From Salinicola corii (GTDB lineage: Bacteria; Pseudomonadota; Gammaproteobacteria; Pseudomonadales; Halomonadaceae), in contig NZ_VTPX01000019.1 of NCBI RefSeq assembly GCF_008298015.1, positions 1 to 62,141 on the forward strand: a stretch of 62,141 bases of DNA. The letters run 5' to 3'. Position numbers and translations under genes: made by a program. Each line of letters opens with the position of its first letter. The stretch's first letter is position 1. Shown in pieces: positions 16,098 through 25,830 of the stretch. The notes below the pieces were generated by a model. It had not been told where the DNA came from, did not search any database, and saw only the letters and a list, made by a program, of their open reading frames with translations.

Positions 16098-17189
16098 TCA
16101 GGCGCTGACGATGCGCGCTTCACGCTTGATCCGCTGTTCCTCGAGCGCCCAGCGCACATGCTCGCGAACCAGGTCGGAGGGGTACGCCAGGCGAGCTCGC
16201 AGGGCATGCTCGACGCGCTCGCTCCAGGGCGCATTGCCCAGGCCGATCGCCAGGTTGCGCAGCCAGCGCTCGTAGCCGATGCGTCGGATCGGGCTGCCTT
16301 CGGTGCGCTTGAGAAATTCGCTCTCGCTCCAGGCGAACAGGTCGATCAGCTCGGCGCGGTCCAGGTCATGGCGCGGCGCGAAATCCGGCTCTGCGCTGGC
16401 GCGAGTGAAGCGGGTGAAAGGGCAGAACAGCTGGCAGTCGTCGCAGCCGTAGACCCGATTGCCCATGGCCCGACGAAACTCGAGGGGAATGCTGCCGTGA
16501 AGCTCGATGGTCAGGTAGGAGATGCAGCGCCTGGCATCGATCACCTTGTCGTCGATGATGGCATCGGTCGGGCAGGCGGTCTGGCAACTGCTGCAGGAAC
16601 CGCAGTGTTCGCGCTCGAAGGGCGGGTCCACCGGTAGCGGCAGGTCGGTATAGAGCTCGCCGAGGAAGAACAGCGAGCCGGCCTGCGGATCGAGCAGCAT
16701 GGCGTTCTTGCCGAACCAGCCCAGTCCGGCCTTCTGGGCCAGGGCGCGCTCCATCACCGGGGCGGAGTCGACGAAGGCGCGATAGCCGATCTGGCCGACT
16801 TCTTCCTCGATCTTGCGCGCCAGCTGGTCCAGGCGCTTGCGGATCAGCTTGTGATAGTCGCGACCCAGGGCGTAGCGTGAAACATACGCCTTGTGCGGCT
16901 GTCCCAGTGTTCTGGTGGTCTCGACCTCGGGCGGCAGGTAATCCATGCGGGCGCTGATCACACGCAGCGTGCCGGGCACGAGTTGCTGCGGTCGCGTGCG
17001 CTTGCTCCCGTGCCTGGCCATGTAGTGCATCTCGCCGTGGTGCCCGGCCTCCAGCCAGCGCTGCAGATAGCGCTCATGGGTCTGCAGATCGGTATCCGTG
17101 ATACCTATCGCCTGGAAGCCGAGCTCTCGTCCCCACTGTTTGACGCGTGAGGCGAGGTCGTTGAAATCGACGCTGGATGGTTGTGACAT
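16098..17189 (-). CDS. queG: epoxyqueuosine reductase
   Basis: 363 residues. The last step of queuosine synthesis on tRNA, using cobalamin and two 4Fe-4S clusters. The cluster ligands are in CGSCSSCQTACPTDAI and in CDDCQLFCPF. ATG at 17189 (MSQPSS) is chosen as the first good family start; a longer frame begins 15 bp upstream. It overlaps no neighbour, is convergent with orn and divergent from nnr. Confidence 0.95.
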   Translation of the reverse strand: MSQPSSVDFNDLASRVKQWGRELGFQAIGITDTDLQTHERYLQRWLEAGHHGEMHYMARHGSKRTRPQQLVPGTLRVISARMDYLPPEVETTRTLGQPHKAYVSRYALGRDYHKLIRKRLDQLARKIEEEVGQIGYRAFVDSAPVMERALAQKAGLGWFGKNAMLLDPQAGSLFFLGELYTDLPLPVDPPFEREHCGSCSSCQTACPTDAIIDDKVIDARRCISYLTIELHGSIPLEFRRAMGNRVYGCDDCQLFCPFTRFTRASAEPDFAPRHDLDRAELIDLFAWSESEFLKRTEGSPIRRIGYERWLRNLAIGLGNAPWSERVEHALRARLAYPSDLVREHVRWALEEQRIKREARIVSA

Positions 17190-17313
17190 ACCGCAGGGAC
17201 GCAAGCAGGGGTGGGAGTGTCGGGTGCGCTACCCTACACCACTAATGAGCCGAGCGGCAGATATGGCACCACCCAATCGGCAAATTCTCTATCGAAAGAT
17301 GACAGGAGTCACG

Positions 17314-18831
17314 ATGACCGCCTCTTCTTTTCAGCGCCCGCTCTATCTCGCCGATCAGGTCCGTGAACTGGATCGCCGCGCCATCGATGCCGAGGGTGAC
17401 GGCTTTGCCTTGATGCGCCGCGCCGGAGAGTCGGCCTACGAGGTGTTGTGTGCCCGGTGGCCGGGCATACGTCGCGTCTGCGTGCTGTGCGGTGGAGGCA
17501 ACAATGGGGGCGATGGCTATATCGTCGCCGCGCTGGCTGCCGCCGATGGCGTGGCGGTCGACCTGGTGGCGCTGAAGCCGGTGGCCGAGCTCGAGGGCGA
17601 TGCGCGGCGAGCAGCCGAGCTGGCGGCGGAAGCGGGGGTCGTGCCGGTTGCGTGGAATGACGAACTGACGCTGGATGGGGAGTTGATGGTCGACGCGATG
17701 CTGGGGACCGGGGCCCACGGCGCGCCGCGTCCCCCCTATGCCGCGGCGATTTCGGAGGTCAACGCCAGTGGCTGCCCGGTCATGGCGCTGGATGCGCCGT
17801 CGGGCGTCGATGTCGATACCGGTCATATCGAGACGGAAGCGGTGGCGGCGACGCTGACGGTCACGTTCGTTGGCGACAAGCTGGGTCTGCATACCGGTGC
17901 GGCCCTCGACGTGGTCGGCGATGTGATATATGCCCCGTTGGGCGTCGATCCACGGTCGCATGGCGGCATCGCGCCGGTCGCCTGGCTGCAGACGCGTCAA
18001 GATCTGGCCCGGGCCCTGCCACCGCGGAGGCCCGGCAGCCACAAGGGGATTTACGGCCATGTGCTGGTCGTGGCCGGCGCCCCGGGCATGGGCGGAGCGG
18101 CGCTGATGACCAGCGAGATGGTGGCGCGCGTCGGTGCCGGCAAGGTCAGTCTGGCCACCGACGCCGCGCACGTCTCCGCCAGCCTGACCCGGTTCCCCGA
18201 GATCATGGCGCGAGGCGTGCGTGGTGCGCCGGATCTGGAGGCGATGATCGAGTCCGCCGACACGGTGGCCATCGGCCCGGGCATCGGTAACGGTGCCTGG
18301 GGACAGGCGGCGCTGCGCAGCGTGCTCGACGCCGGCAAGCCCTGCGTGGTCGACGCCGATGCGCTCAACCTGCTGGCTCGCGAGGAGAGCGGTATCCACC
18401 GCGACGACTGGGTGCTGACGCCGCATCCCGGGGAGGCCGGGAGGCTGCTGGGAATTTCCACCGCCGAAGTGGAGCGGGATCGGCGCGATGCCGTGATCGC
18501 CCTGCAACGACGCTGGGGCGGCACTGTCGTGCTCAAGGGAGCCGGTACGCTGGTCTACGACGGCGATCGGCTCACGCTCTGCCCGTTCGGCAATCCCGGC
18601 ATGGCCAGCGGCGGGATGGGCGATGCGCTGACCGGTATCATCGCCGGGCTGTCCGGCCAGCTCGCCTCGCTCGGAGAGGCTGCGAGGATCGGGGTGCTGC
18701 TCCATGCCCTGGCGGCGGATGCGGCAGCGCTGGATGCCGGCGAGCGTGGTCTGCTGGCGACTGATCTGGCATCCTATGCGCGAACTTTGGCCAACCCCCA
18801 ACCTGTCTCGAGTCATGCCGATCACGCTTAA
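17314..18831 (+). CDS. nnr: bifunctional NAD(P)H-hydrate epimerase/dehydratase
   Basis: 505 residues. The N-terminal epimerase domain (about 1-215) carries VLCGGGNNGGDGYIVAA; the C-terminal ADP-dependent dehydratase carries HPGEAGRLLG and GNPGMASGGMGDALTGIIAG. It repairs damaged NADHX/NADPHX. ATG at 17314 has AGGAG at 5 bp; the open frame continues upstream to 17098 but overlaps queG and is not coding. The 3' end overlaps tsaE by 17 bp. Confidence 0.95.
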   Translation: MTASSFQRPLYLADQVRELDRRAIDAEGDGFALMRRAGESAYEVLCARWPGIRRVCVLCGGGNNGGDGYIVAALAAADGVAVDLVALKPVAELEGDARRAAELAAEAGVVPVAWNDELTLDGELMVDAMLGTGAHGAPRPPYAAAISEVNASGCPVMALDAPSGVDVDTGHIETEAVAATLTVTFVGDKLGLHTGAALDVVGDVIYAPLGVDPRSHGGIAPVAWLQTRQDLARALPPRRPGSHKGIYGHVLVVAGAPGMGGAALMTSEMVARVGAGKVSLATDAAHVSASLTRFPEIMARGVRGAPDLEAMIESADTVAIGPGIGNGAWGQAALRSVLDAGKPCVVDADALNLLAREESGIHRDDWVLTPHPGEAGRLLGISTAEVERDRRDAVIALQRRWGGTVVLKGAGTLVYDGDRLTLCPFGNPGMASGGMGDALTGIIAGLSGQLASLGEAARIGVLLHALAADAAALDAGERGLLATDLASYARTLANPQPVSSHADHA

Positions 18832-19294
18832 CGACGAAGCCGCCCAGGTGGCCTTTGGTGAAATGCTGGGCCAGGCCCTGGCCGGTCGCGGCCAGGTTCA
18901 TCTGATCGGTGACCTTGGCGCCGGCAAGACCACGCTGGCACGGGGCATACTCAGGGCTTATGGCCATGTCGGGGCGGTCAAGAGTCCGACCTACACGCTC
19001 GTCGAGCCCTACGAGACCGCGTCGGCCCGGATCTTTCATTTCGACCTCTACCGCCTCGGCGATCCCGAGGAGCTGGAATTCATGGGCGCTCGCGACATGC
19101 TGGGCAGCGATGCGCTGTGCCTGATCGAGTGGCCGAGCCGTGGCGCGGGTTGGTTGCCGGTCCCGGATCTGGAGGTTCGTCTGCAACTGGTATCCGATGG
19201 CCGGCGGGTGTCGGGAACTGCTTACAGTCAACAGGGACGAGCCGTCCTGGCAAGAATGCCGGCGTGCTTGAGTCACAAGGAAGATGAATGCTGA
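18815..19294 (+). CDS. tsaE: tRNA threonylcarbamoyladenosine ATPase
   Basis: 159 residues. Works with TsaB/TsaD in making t6A on ANN-decoding tRNAs. The P-loop is GDLGAGKTTLARG, followed by VKSPTYTLVEPY and the FHFDLYRL motif typical of the family. ATG at 18815 lies inside the 3' end of nnr, in line with the conserved nnr-tsaE-amiB overlap; the stop overlaps the amidase start. Confidence 0.95.
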   Translation: MPITLNDEAAQVAFGEMLGQALAGRGQVHLIGDLGAGKTTLARGILRAYGHVGAVKSPTYTLVEPYETASARIFHFDLYRLGDPEELEFMGARDMLGSDALCLIEWPSRGAGWLPVPDLEVRLQLVSDGRRVSGTAYSQQGRAVLARMPACLSHKEDEC

Positions 19295-20916
19295 AAGACG
19301 TTCGAGAGATGTCGCCCTCGGTCACGACCGCTCGTCGCGATGTCCCGCCACGAATCGCCGGTAGGCTTGGGTATGCGCTACTACTGTTGCTGCCGCTGAT
19401 CTCCTCGCTGGTCAGGTTGGCCGAGTCGGCCATGAGCCGTCTCATGGGGCGCCGGATAGGCTGTCTTGCGAGGCATGGGCGCGGAACGATGACAGCGCTG
19501 GTGTCCCTCTGCTGCCTGGGCGCGGCCGCGCAAGCGCAGGCGGTGGAGGTCCACAACATGCGCCTGTGGTCCGCGCCGGACCACGTCAGGCTGGTGTTCG
19601 ACATGTCGGGGCCGGTCAATGCCAATGTCTTCACGCTGGATAGTCCCGACCGCGTCGTGATCGATCTCGACAGTACCGACCTGGATTTCGATGTCGACAA
19701 GCTCGATCTTGACGACAGCGCCATCTCCAAGGTGCGCACCGGCGTGCGCGAAAGCGGTGGGTTGCGTGTCGTGCTCGACGTCAATCGGAGCGTGGCACCC
19801 AAGAGTTTCACGCTGCCGCCCAACGAGCAGTACAGCGATCGTTTGGTGGTCGATCTCGACTATCCTGGCGCCAGCGCGGTCAAGGATCCCATCGATCCTA
19901 TCGAGGCGATGATCCGGGACCAGGAGATCGCCGCGCAGCGGGCGCAGAAGGAGGCCGTTGCCGAGGGCAATCCGGAGCAGGCCGAGACGGTAGCGTCCGC
20001 CGTCGAGGCCCAGCCACATCCCAAGCGTGACATCATCGTCGCCGTCGACCCCGGTCATGGTGGTGAGGATCCCGGCGCGATCGGCCCTAACGGCACGCGC
20101 GAGAAGGATGTGGTGCTGGATATCGCGCGCAAGGTCAAGCAGCGCTTCGACCAGACGCCGGGGTTCAAGGCGTTTCTGACCCGAGACGGCGACTACTACA
20201 TCGGCCTGCGCCAGCGCACCCTGATCGCACGCCAGCAGAAAGCCGATTTCTTCGTGTCGGTGCATGCCGATGCGGTGCGCAGCAGCCAGCCGTCCGGAAG
20301 CTCGGTCTACGCGCTGTCCCAAGGGGGGGCGACTTCGGAGACCGCACGGTGGCTGGCGGCGAGCGAGAACCAGTCCGACCTGATCGGCGGTGTCGACGGC
20401 AGCCTGAGTCTGGACGACAAGGACGAGGTGTTGCGCGGCGTGCTGCTCGATCTGACCATGACTGCGACGATGAACGACTCGCTGGCGACCGGCGGGCAGG
20501 TGATCGACCAGCTCGGGCGGATCAACAAGCTGCACAAGTCGAGCGTCGAGCAGGCCGGCTTCGTGGTGCTGAAGTCACCTGACATTCCGTCGCTGCTGGT
20601 GGAAACCGGGTTCATCTCGAACCCGCGTGAAGAGGCCCAGCTCAAGTCGTCCGCGCATCAGGCCAAGCTGGCCCAGGCGATCTACGAGGGGATCGTGGCC
20701 CACTTCCGCCAACATCCGCCGCCCTCGAGCCTCCTGGCGTGGCAGCGCGATCAGGGGCGTGGCGGCGCCAGCAACGAATACCGCGTTCAGAGAGGGGATT
20801 CGTTGTCTCAGGTGGCGGCGAGCCACAACATCAGCATGAAGGCGCTGAAGCAGGCCAATGGGCTGGATAGCGACATTCTGCGGGTTGGGCAGGTGTTGAC
20901 CATTCCAGGAGGATGA
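19288..20916 (+). CDS. amiB: N-acetylmuramoyl-L-alanine amidase (AmiB/AmiC type) with LysM
   Basis: 542 residues. A cell-division amidase splitting septal peptidoglycan. The order is a long N-terminal region with a hydrophobic export signal ending at [10 protein letters not shown]; an AMIN domain ([10 protein letters not shown]); an Amidase_3 domain with [21 protein letters not shown] and [11 protein letters not shown]; and a C-terminal LysM repeat ([13 protein letters not shown], about 496-540). The N-terminal 75 residues are longer than usual, so the true start may be an internal ATG nearer the signal peptide. Confidence 0.93.
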   Translation: MLKDVREMSPSVTTARRDVPPRIAGRLGYALLLLLPLISSLVRLAESAMSRLMGRRIGCLARHGRGTMTALVSLCCLGAAAQAQAVEVHNMRLWSAPDHVRLVFDMSGPVNANVFTLDSPDRVVIDLDSTDLDFDVDKLDLDDSAISKVRTGVRESGGLRVVLDVNRSVAPKSFTLPPNEQYSDRLVVDLDYPGASAVKDPIDPIEAMIRDQEIAAQRAQKEAVAEGNPEQAETVASAVEAQPHPKRDIIVAVDPGHGGEDPGAIGPNGTREKDVVLDIARKVKQRFDQTPGFKAFLTRDGDYYIGLRQRTLIARQQKADFFVSVHADAVRSSQPSGSSVYALSQGGATSETARWLAASENQSDLIGGVDGSLSLDDKDEVLRGVLLDLTMTATMNDSLATGGQVIDQLGRINKLHKSSVEQAGFVVLKSPDIPSLLVETGFISNPREEAQLKSSAHQAKLAQAIYEGIVAHFRQHPPPSSLLAWQRDQGRGGASNEYRVQRGDSLSQVAASHNISMKALKQANGLDSDILRVGQVLTIPGG

Positions 20917-20953
20917 CGATGACAATCCATGCAACAGCAGCAGGAGACTGTCG

Positions 20954-22936
20954 GTGAGCGAGTCATCACGCATCCGCATACTCGATCCCAGACTGGCCAA
21001 CCAGATCGCCGCGGGGGAGGTCGTCGAACGTCCGGCGTCGGTGGTCAAGGAGATCGTCGAGAACGCCATCGATGCCGGCAGCCAGCGTATCGAGGTCGAA
21101 CTCGAGGCGGGCGGTTCCCGGCTGATTCGGGTGCGCGACGATGGCATCGGCATCGGCGAGGGGGACCTGCCGCTGGCGCTGTCCCGGCATGCGACGAGCA
21201 AGATCGCCTCGCTCGACGATCTCGAGGATGTCTCCAGTCTGGGGTTCCGCGGCGAGGCGCTGGCGTCGATCAGCTCAGTCTCGCGGCTGGAGCTGATTTC
21301 CAACGCCGCCGACGACCCCTCCGGCGGCTGGCGCGTGGTGGCCGAGGGGCGCCAGATGGAGCCCCGGGTCACGCCCGCACCGCATCCGCGGGGCACCTCG
21401 GTACTGGTGCGCGACCTGTTCTTCAATACGCCCGCGCGACGCAAGTTCCTGCGCACCGAGAAGACCGAGTTCGGTCACGTCGAGGAGGCGTTCCGCCGCC
21501 TGGCCCTGTCCCGTTTCGATATTGCCTGGGTGTTGCGGCACAACCAAAAGGTCGTGCATCAGTTGCCTGGCGTGGCATCGGATCAGGCCGGGCGCGAGCG
21601 CCGAATCGGTACCTTGTTGAGCCGGCGCTTCCTGGACGAGGCGCTGCATGTCGATCTGGAAGCCACGGGGCTGCGGTTATGGGGCTGGGTGGGGCAGCCG
21701 ACCCACTCGCGCGCCCAGGCCGACCAGCAGTACTTCTTCGTCAACGGACGCATTGTCCGCGACCGCCTGGTCGCCCATGCCATTCGCCAGGCCTATCGCG
21801 ACGTGATGTTTCACGGCCGGCATCCGGTATTCGTGCTCTACCTGGAACTCGATCCGCGGGTGGTGGACGTCAATGTCCACCCGACCAAGCATGAGGTGCG
21901 CTTCCGCGACGGTCGTCTGGTCCACGATTTTCTGTTCTCGAGCCTGCACCGCGCGCTGGCATCGGTGAAGCCCAACGACGCCATGGCGGAAGGCGGCCAG
22001 GAGGGCGCGGACGAGTCGGCCGGCGGGGGAGCGACCGCATCGGTCTCGCCACGGCAGGGCAGTCAGGCATACCCTCTGGAGGGAGATGATTCTCCGAGCT
22101 GGCAGCAACAGCGGATGACGCTGGCCGGGCAGCATTCGCTGGGCGGGCAAGCCGGGCAGAGCCGGCCCGGTACACAGCGCATTCGCGAATTCATGGCCGG
22201 TTATCACGCGCTGCACCCGGATCATGAGTCGACGCTTCTGATGCCGCGGGAAGGAGGCGCTGGCGCGCCTGGAGGCGAGGCGGCCAGCGTCGCCCAGGGG
22301 GAGCGCCCCCCGGTAGCTGTGACCACCTTGCCGGCTATGGACGACACCCAGGCACCACCGCTGGGATATGCGGTGGCGCAGCTGCATGGCGTGTACATCC
22401 TGTCGCAGACCGAGCGCGGCATGGTGATCGTCGACATGCATGCCGCCCACGAACGCATCGTCTACGAGCGCATGAAGCAGCAGATTCATTCGGGCGCACT
22501 CGATGCCCAGCCGCTGCTGGTGCCGGTCTCCATGGCGGTCAGTGCGGGTGAGGCCGAAGTGGCGGATCAGGAGCGCGAGGCATTTGCCCGGCTGGGGGTC
22601 GTGCTCGACGCCGCCGGCCCGGAGACACTGCTGATCCGTCAGGTTCCGGCGCTGCTGGCCGACGCCGACATCGAACCGCTGGTGCGGGATATGCTCGGTG
22701 ATCTCGAGAAGTTTGGCCGTTCCGATCGTCTCGAGACCCGCATCAACGAGTTGCTCAGCACCATGGCCTGCCACGGCAGCGTGCGCGCCAACCGCCTGCT
22801 GACGTTGCCGGAGATGAACGCGCTGCTGCGGGACATGGAGCGAACCGAGCGCAGCGGGCAGTGCAATCACGGCCGTCCCACCTGGACCGAGATGTCGATG
22901 GCACAGCTCGATAAGCTGTTTCTCCGGGGGCAGTGA
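20954..22936 (+). CDS. mutL: DNA mismatch repair protein MutL
   Basis: 660 residues, GTG start. The N-terminal GHKL ATPase shows [17 protein letters not shown] and [11 protein letters not shown]. The linker (about 340-470) is poor in hydrophobic residues. The C-terminal domain contains [14 protein letters not shown], which fits the D-x-H-A-x2-E-x4-E endonuclease motif. MutL here is therefore probably a nicking enzyme, as in MutH-less bacteria, rather than the E. coli type. It sits between amiB and miaA in the conserved order. Confidence 0.96.
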   Translation: MSESSRIRILDPRLANQIAAGEVVERPASVVKEIVENAIDAGSQRIEVELEAGGSRLIRVRDDGIGIGEGDLPLALSRHATSKIASLDDLEDVSSLGFRGEALASISSVSRLELISNAADDPSGGWRVVAEGRQMEPRVTPAPHPRGTSVLVRDLFFNTPARRKFLRTEKTEFGHVEEAFRRLALSRFDIAWVLRHNQKVVHQLPGVASDQAGRERRIGTLLSRRFLDEALHVDLEATGLRLWGWVGQPTHSRAQADQQYFFVNGRIVRDRLVAHAIRQAYRDVMFHGRHPVFVLYLELDPRVVDVNVHPTKHEVRFRDGRLVHDFLFSSLHRALASVKPNDAMAEGGQEGADESAGGGATASVSPRQGSQAYPLEGDDSPSWQQQRMTLAGQHSLGGQAGQSRPGTQRIREFMAGYHALHPDHESTLLMPREGGAGAPGGEAASVAQGERPPVAVTTLPAMDDTQAPPLGYAVAQLHGVYILSQTERGMVIVDMHAAHERIVYERMKQQIHSGALDAQPLLVPVSMAVSAGEAEVADQEREAFARLGVVLDAAGPETLLIRQVPALLADADIEPLVRDMLGDLEKFGRSDRLETRINELLSTMACHGSVRANRLLTLPEMNALLRDMERTERSGQCNHGRPTWTEMSMAQLDKLFLRGQ

Positions 22937-22940
22937 CCGC

Positions 22941-23921
22941 GTGGACGCCGCCAGTTCCGATTTTTCTGTGCCAGCGCGTTCGCGTGAGGATGACCGACCG
23001 CTGGCGATTCTGTTGCTCGGTCCCACCGCCGCGGGCAAGACGGACAGCGCCATCGCACTGCACGAACGGCTGGGGGCCGAACTGATCAGCGTCGATTCCG
23101 CCATGGTCTACCGGGGCATGGACATCGGCACGGCCAAGCCGTCGTCGGCCGAGCTGGCCCGGGCGCCGCATCGTCTGATCGACATTCGCGACCCGTCAGA
23201 GATCTATACCGCCGCCGATTTCCGCCGCGACGCGCTGGCCGAGATGGAGAAAATCAGCGCCTGCGGCAAAATGCCGCTGCTGGTGGGTGGGACGATGATG
23301 TACGCCAAGCGTCTCATCGACGGGGTCGCGACCATGCCGGAAGCCGATCCGGCACTGCGCGAGCAGCTGCGCCAGCGCGGCGAGCGCGAAGGGTACGAGG
23401 CCCTGCACGCGGAGCTCGCCCAGGTGGACCCGCAGGCCGCCGAGGCGATTCACCCGCGCAACCGGCAACGCCTGATCCGGGCGCTGGAAGTGTTCCGGCT
23501 GAGTGGGGTGACGCTCTCCGAGCACTGGCGGCGCCAGCAGCGTGAAAACTTTCCCTGGCGGCTGTTGTCCATAGCTCTCGCGCCTGCCGAGCGTAGCGTG
23601 CTGCACGAACGCATCGCTTGGCGTTTCGATGCCATGCTGGCTGGTGGATTTGTCTCGGAAGTGGCTACATTGAAACAGCGAGGCGATCTTCACGCGGATC
23701 TGCCATCGATGCGCAGCGTCGGCTACAGGCAGGCTTGGGAGCATCTCGAAGGTGCCTACGATCTCGACGCGCTGCGTGAGCGTGGCGTCGCTGCCACGCG
23801 TCAACTGGCCAAGCGTCAGCTGACCTGGTTGCGGCGCTGGCCCGATCTGCACTGGGTCGACAGCTGCGGATCGAACGTGGACGAGCGGATTGCGAAAATC
23901 GTGCGTGAGCACGGCAGTTAG
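22941..23921 (+). CDS. miaA: tRNA dimethylallyltransferase
   Basis: 326 residues, GTG start 4 bp after mutL. It adds dimethylallyl to A37 of UNN-decoding tRNAs. The P-loop is [13 protein letters not shown]; the substrate motifs are [17 protein letters not shown] and [10 protein letters not shown]. The first 22 residues are a variable extension before the conserved core, so a start slightly downstream cannot be excluded. Confidence 0.95.
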   Translation: MDAASSDFSVPARSREDDRPLAILLLGPTAAGKTDSAIALHERLGAELISVDSAMVYRGMDIGTAKPSSAELARAPHRLIDIRDPSEIYTAADFRRDALAEMEKISACGKMPLLVGGTMMYAKRLIDGVATMPEADPALREQLRQRGEREGYEALHAELAQVDPQAAEAIHPRNRQRLIRALEVFRLSGVTLSEHWRRQQRENFPWRLLSIALAPAERSVLHERIAWRFDAMLAGGFVSEVATLKQRGDLHADLPSMRSVGYRQAWEHLEGAYDLDALRERGVAATRQLAKRQLTWLRRWPDLHWVDSCGSNVDERIAKIVREHGS

Positions 23922-24048
23922 CGTAAAATGGCGGGCTTCGTCGAGACCTATACTCGCGGCAAGCGATGCCGCCGGTGTGATGCCGAGTCAGAACGAATCG
24001 CCGCCCAACTAAAACAGCACTACTCATAACAGTATTAGGGAGAGCAAC

Positions 24049-24300
24049 ATGTCCAAAGGACAGTCCCTTCAGGATCCGTACCTGAACATTCTGCGCAAGG
24101 AGCGCATCCCGGTTTCCATTTTTCTGGTGAACGGCATCAAGCTGCAGGGACAGATCGAGTCGTTCGATCAGTTCGTCATCCTGCTGCGCAACACCGTCAG
24201 TCAGATGGTCTACAAGCATGCCATTTCGACGGTCGTGCCGTCCCGTAACGTCCGGTTGCCGCCGCAGGATCCCAACGCAGCGCCCGGACTCGATAGCTAA
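24049..24300 (+). CDS. hfq: RNA chaperone Hfq
   Basis: 83 residues. The conserved core [13 protein letters not shown], Sm1 ([19 protein letters not shown]) and Sm2 ([10 protein letters not shown]) are complete, with a short C-terminal tail. It forms a hexamer that pairs small RNAs with mRNAs. The 127-bp gap after miaA probably holds its own promoter; ATG follows GGGAG. Confidence 0.98.
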   Translation: MSKGQSLQDPYLNILRKERIPVSIFLVNGIKLQGQIESFDQFVILLRNTVSQMVYKHAISTVVPSRNVRLPPQDPNAAPGLDS

Positions 24301-24314
24301 TCGAGAGGTTGTGA

Positions 24315-25637
24315 TTGTTTTTCGAACGTCCCGACGCCGGCGAAACGGCGATTCTGGTCCATGTGGACTTTCAGGACGAGCAGGAGCGCGAAGATCCGGG
24401 TGAACTCCTGGAACTGGTGCGCTCCGCCGGGGCGGAGTCGGCTACCCTGATTCAGGGCAGTCGACGCCGCCCCGATCCTCGTTCCTTCATCGGCAGTGGC
24501 AAACTCGACGAGGTCAAGGCCGCGCTCGAGGCCCATCATGCCGAACTGGTCATTTTCAATCATGCCCTGTCTCCCTCCCAGGAGCGTAACCTCGAGCGTG
24601 CGCTCAAGTGTCGCGTGCTCGACAGAACGGGTCTGATCCTCGATATCTTCGCGCAACGCGCGCGAACCCATGAAGGCAAGCTCCAGGTCGAACTGGCCCA
24701 GCTCGAATACATGTCCACGCGACTGGTGAGAGGCTGGACGCACCTCGAGCGCCAGAAAGGCGGTATCGGTCTGCGTGGCCCGGGTGAAACCCAGCTGGAG
24801 ACCGACCGCCGCCTGCTGCGTGGACGGATCAAGTCGATCCACCGGCGGCTGGAAAAGGTGCGCAAGCAGCGCGACCAGAACCGTCGGGCCAGGGCGCGGG
24901 CGGAGGTCCCCAGCGTATCGTTGGTGGGTTACACCAACGCTGGCAAATCGACCCTGTTCAATGCGATCACGGCGTCCGAGGTGTATGCCGCCGATCAGCT
25001 GTTCGCGACTCTCGACCCGACCCTGCGGCGGCTCGACGTGCCGGACGTCGGCGATGTGGTGCTGGCGGATACGGTGGGGTTCATTCGACACCTGCCCCAC
25101 AAGCTGGTCGAGGCGTTCCAGGCCACGCTGCAGGAGGCCACCGAGGCCAGCCTGATCGTGCATGTGATCGACGCCGCCGACCCCGACCGCGAACTCAATG
25201 TCGCCCAGGTCGACAGCGTGCTGGCGGAGATCGACGCCGACGAAGTGCCCCGACTGCTGGTGATGAACAAGATCGACCTGTTGGGGACATCGCCGCGCAT
25301 CGAGCGCGACGAGCATGGATTCCCTCAAGTCGTCTGGCTCTCCGCACGCGATGGCGAGGGGCTCGAGCTGCTGCGCGAGGCACTCGGCGAGTGGCTGGCC
25401 GAGGATATCCTGGATATCCGCTTGACGCTGACACCCGAGCAGGGTCGACTACGAGCGGCTCTGCACGAATTGCAGGCCGTGCAAGACGAAGCGTTCGACG
25501 AGCACGGTCGTTCGAATCTGGAGATTCGCTTGCCCCGGCGGGAGTTTATGCAGATGATGGCTCGCTTGGGTGAACACGCCGACGATTACTTGCCCACCTC
25601 GGAGAAAACACCGGTTGCCGATTGGGAACGGGTTTGA
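24315..25637 (+). CDS. hflX: ribosome-splitting GTPase HflX
   Basis: 440 residues. An N-terminal HflX domain with GRRRPDPRSFIGSGKLDEV-type sequence, a coiled linker (HRRLEKVRKQRDQN), and a G domain with GYTNAGKSTLFNA, DTVGFIRHLP and MNKIDL. It rescues stalled ribosomes, for example under heat stress. The start is a TTG at 24315 preceded by AGAGG at 6 bp, 14 bp after hfq. Confidence 0.96.
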   Translation: MFFERPDAGETAILVHVDFQDEQEREDPGELLELVRSAGAESATLIQGSRRRPDPRSFIGSGKLDEVKAALEAHHAELVIFNHALSPSQERNLERALKCRVLDRTGLILDIFAQRARTHEGKLQVELAQLEYMSTRLVRGWTHLERQKGGIGLRGPGETQLETDRRLLRGRIKSIHRRLEKVRKQRDQNRRARARAEVPSVSLVGYTNAGKSTLFNAITASEVYAADQLFATLDPTLRRLDVPDVGDVVLADTVGFIRHLPHKLVEAFQATLQEATEASLIVHVIDAADPDRELNVAQVDSVLAEIDADEVPRLLVMNKIDLLGTSPRIERDEHGFPQVVWLSARDGEGLELLREALGEWLAEDILDIRLTLTPEQGRLRAALHELQAVQDEAFDEHGRSNLEIRLPRREFMQMMARLGEHADDYLPTSEKTPVADWERV

Positions 25638-25666
25638 GGTGAGAAAAACGACGCAGGGAGCTTCGT

Positions 25667-25747
25667 GGTCCGAGAGTCGGACCCGAATGATGCAGGGTAA
25701 CGAGGGTTCGATGTCAATTCGAACAAGCCCTTTGCACGCGAGTGCAA
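25667..25747. other. three consecutive hairpins in the hflX-hflK gap
   Basis: Stem 1 pairs GGTCCGA 25667-25673 with TCGGACC 25677-25683. Stem 2 pairs GTTCGA 25706-25711 with TCGAAC 25719-25724. Stem 3 pairs TTGCAC 25732-25737 with GTGCAA 25742-25747 around a GCGA (GNRA) tetraloop. They occupy the 193-bp leader of hflK; no T-run follows any of them. Confidence 0.4.
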
Positions 25748-25830
25748 CGCCACGGCGGCTCACGCTCCCGATGCCATGCGTAATGCTTTGGCCTGACGCA
25801 ACGCTTTGACTGCATCATTGGAGACTAGGT

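Noticed and set aside
17242-18825. Minus-strand open frame of 527 codons opposite nnr
   Set aside because: The same antisense artefact; nnr motifs on the plus strand are complete.
25700-25730. GGTTCGA followed by complementary bases suggesting a tRNA T-arm
   Set aside because: No acceptor stem, anticodon arm or CCA-adjacent pairing can be built around it.
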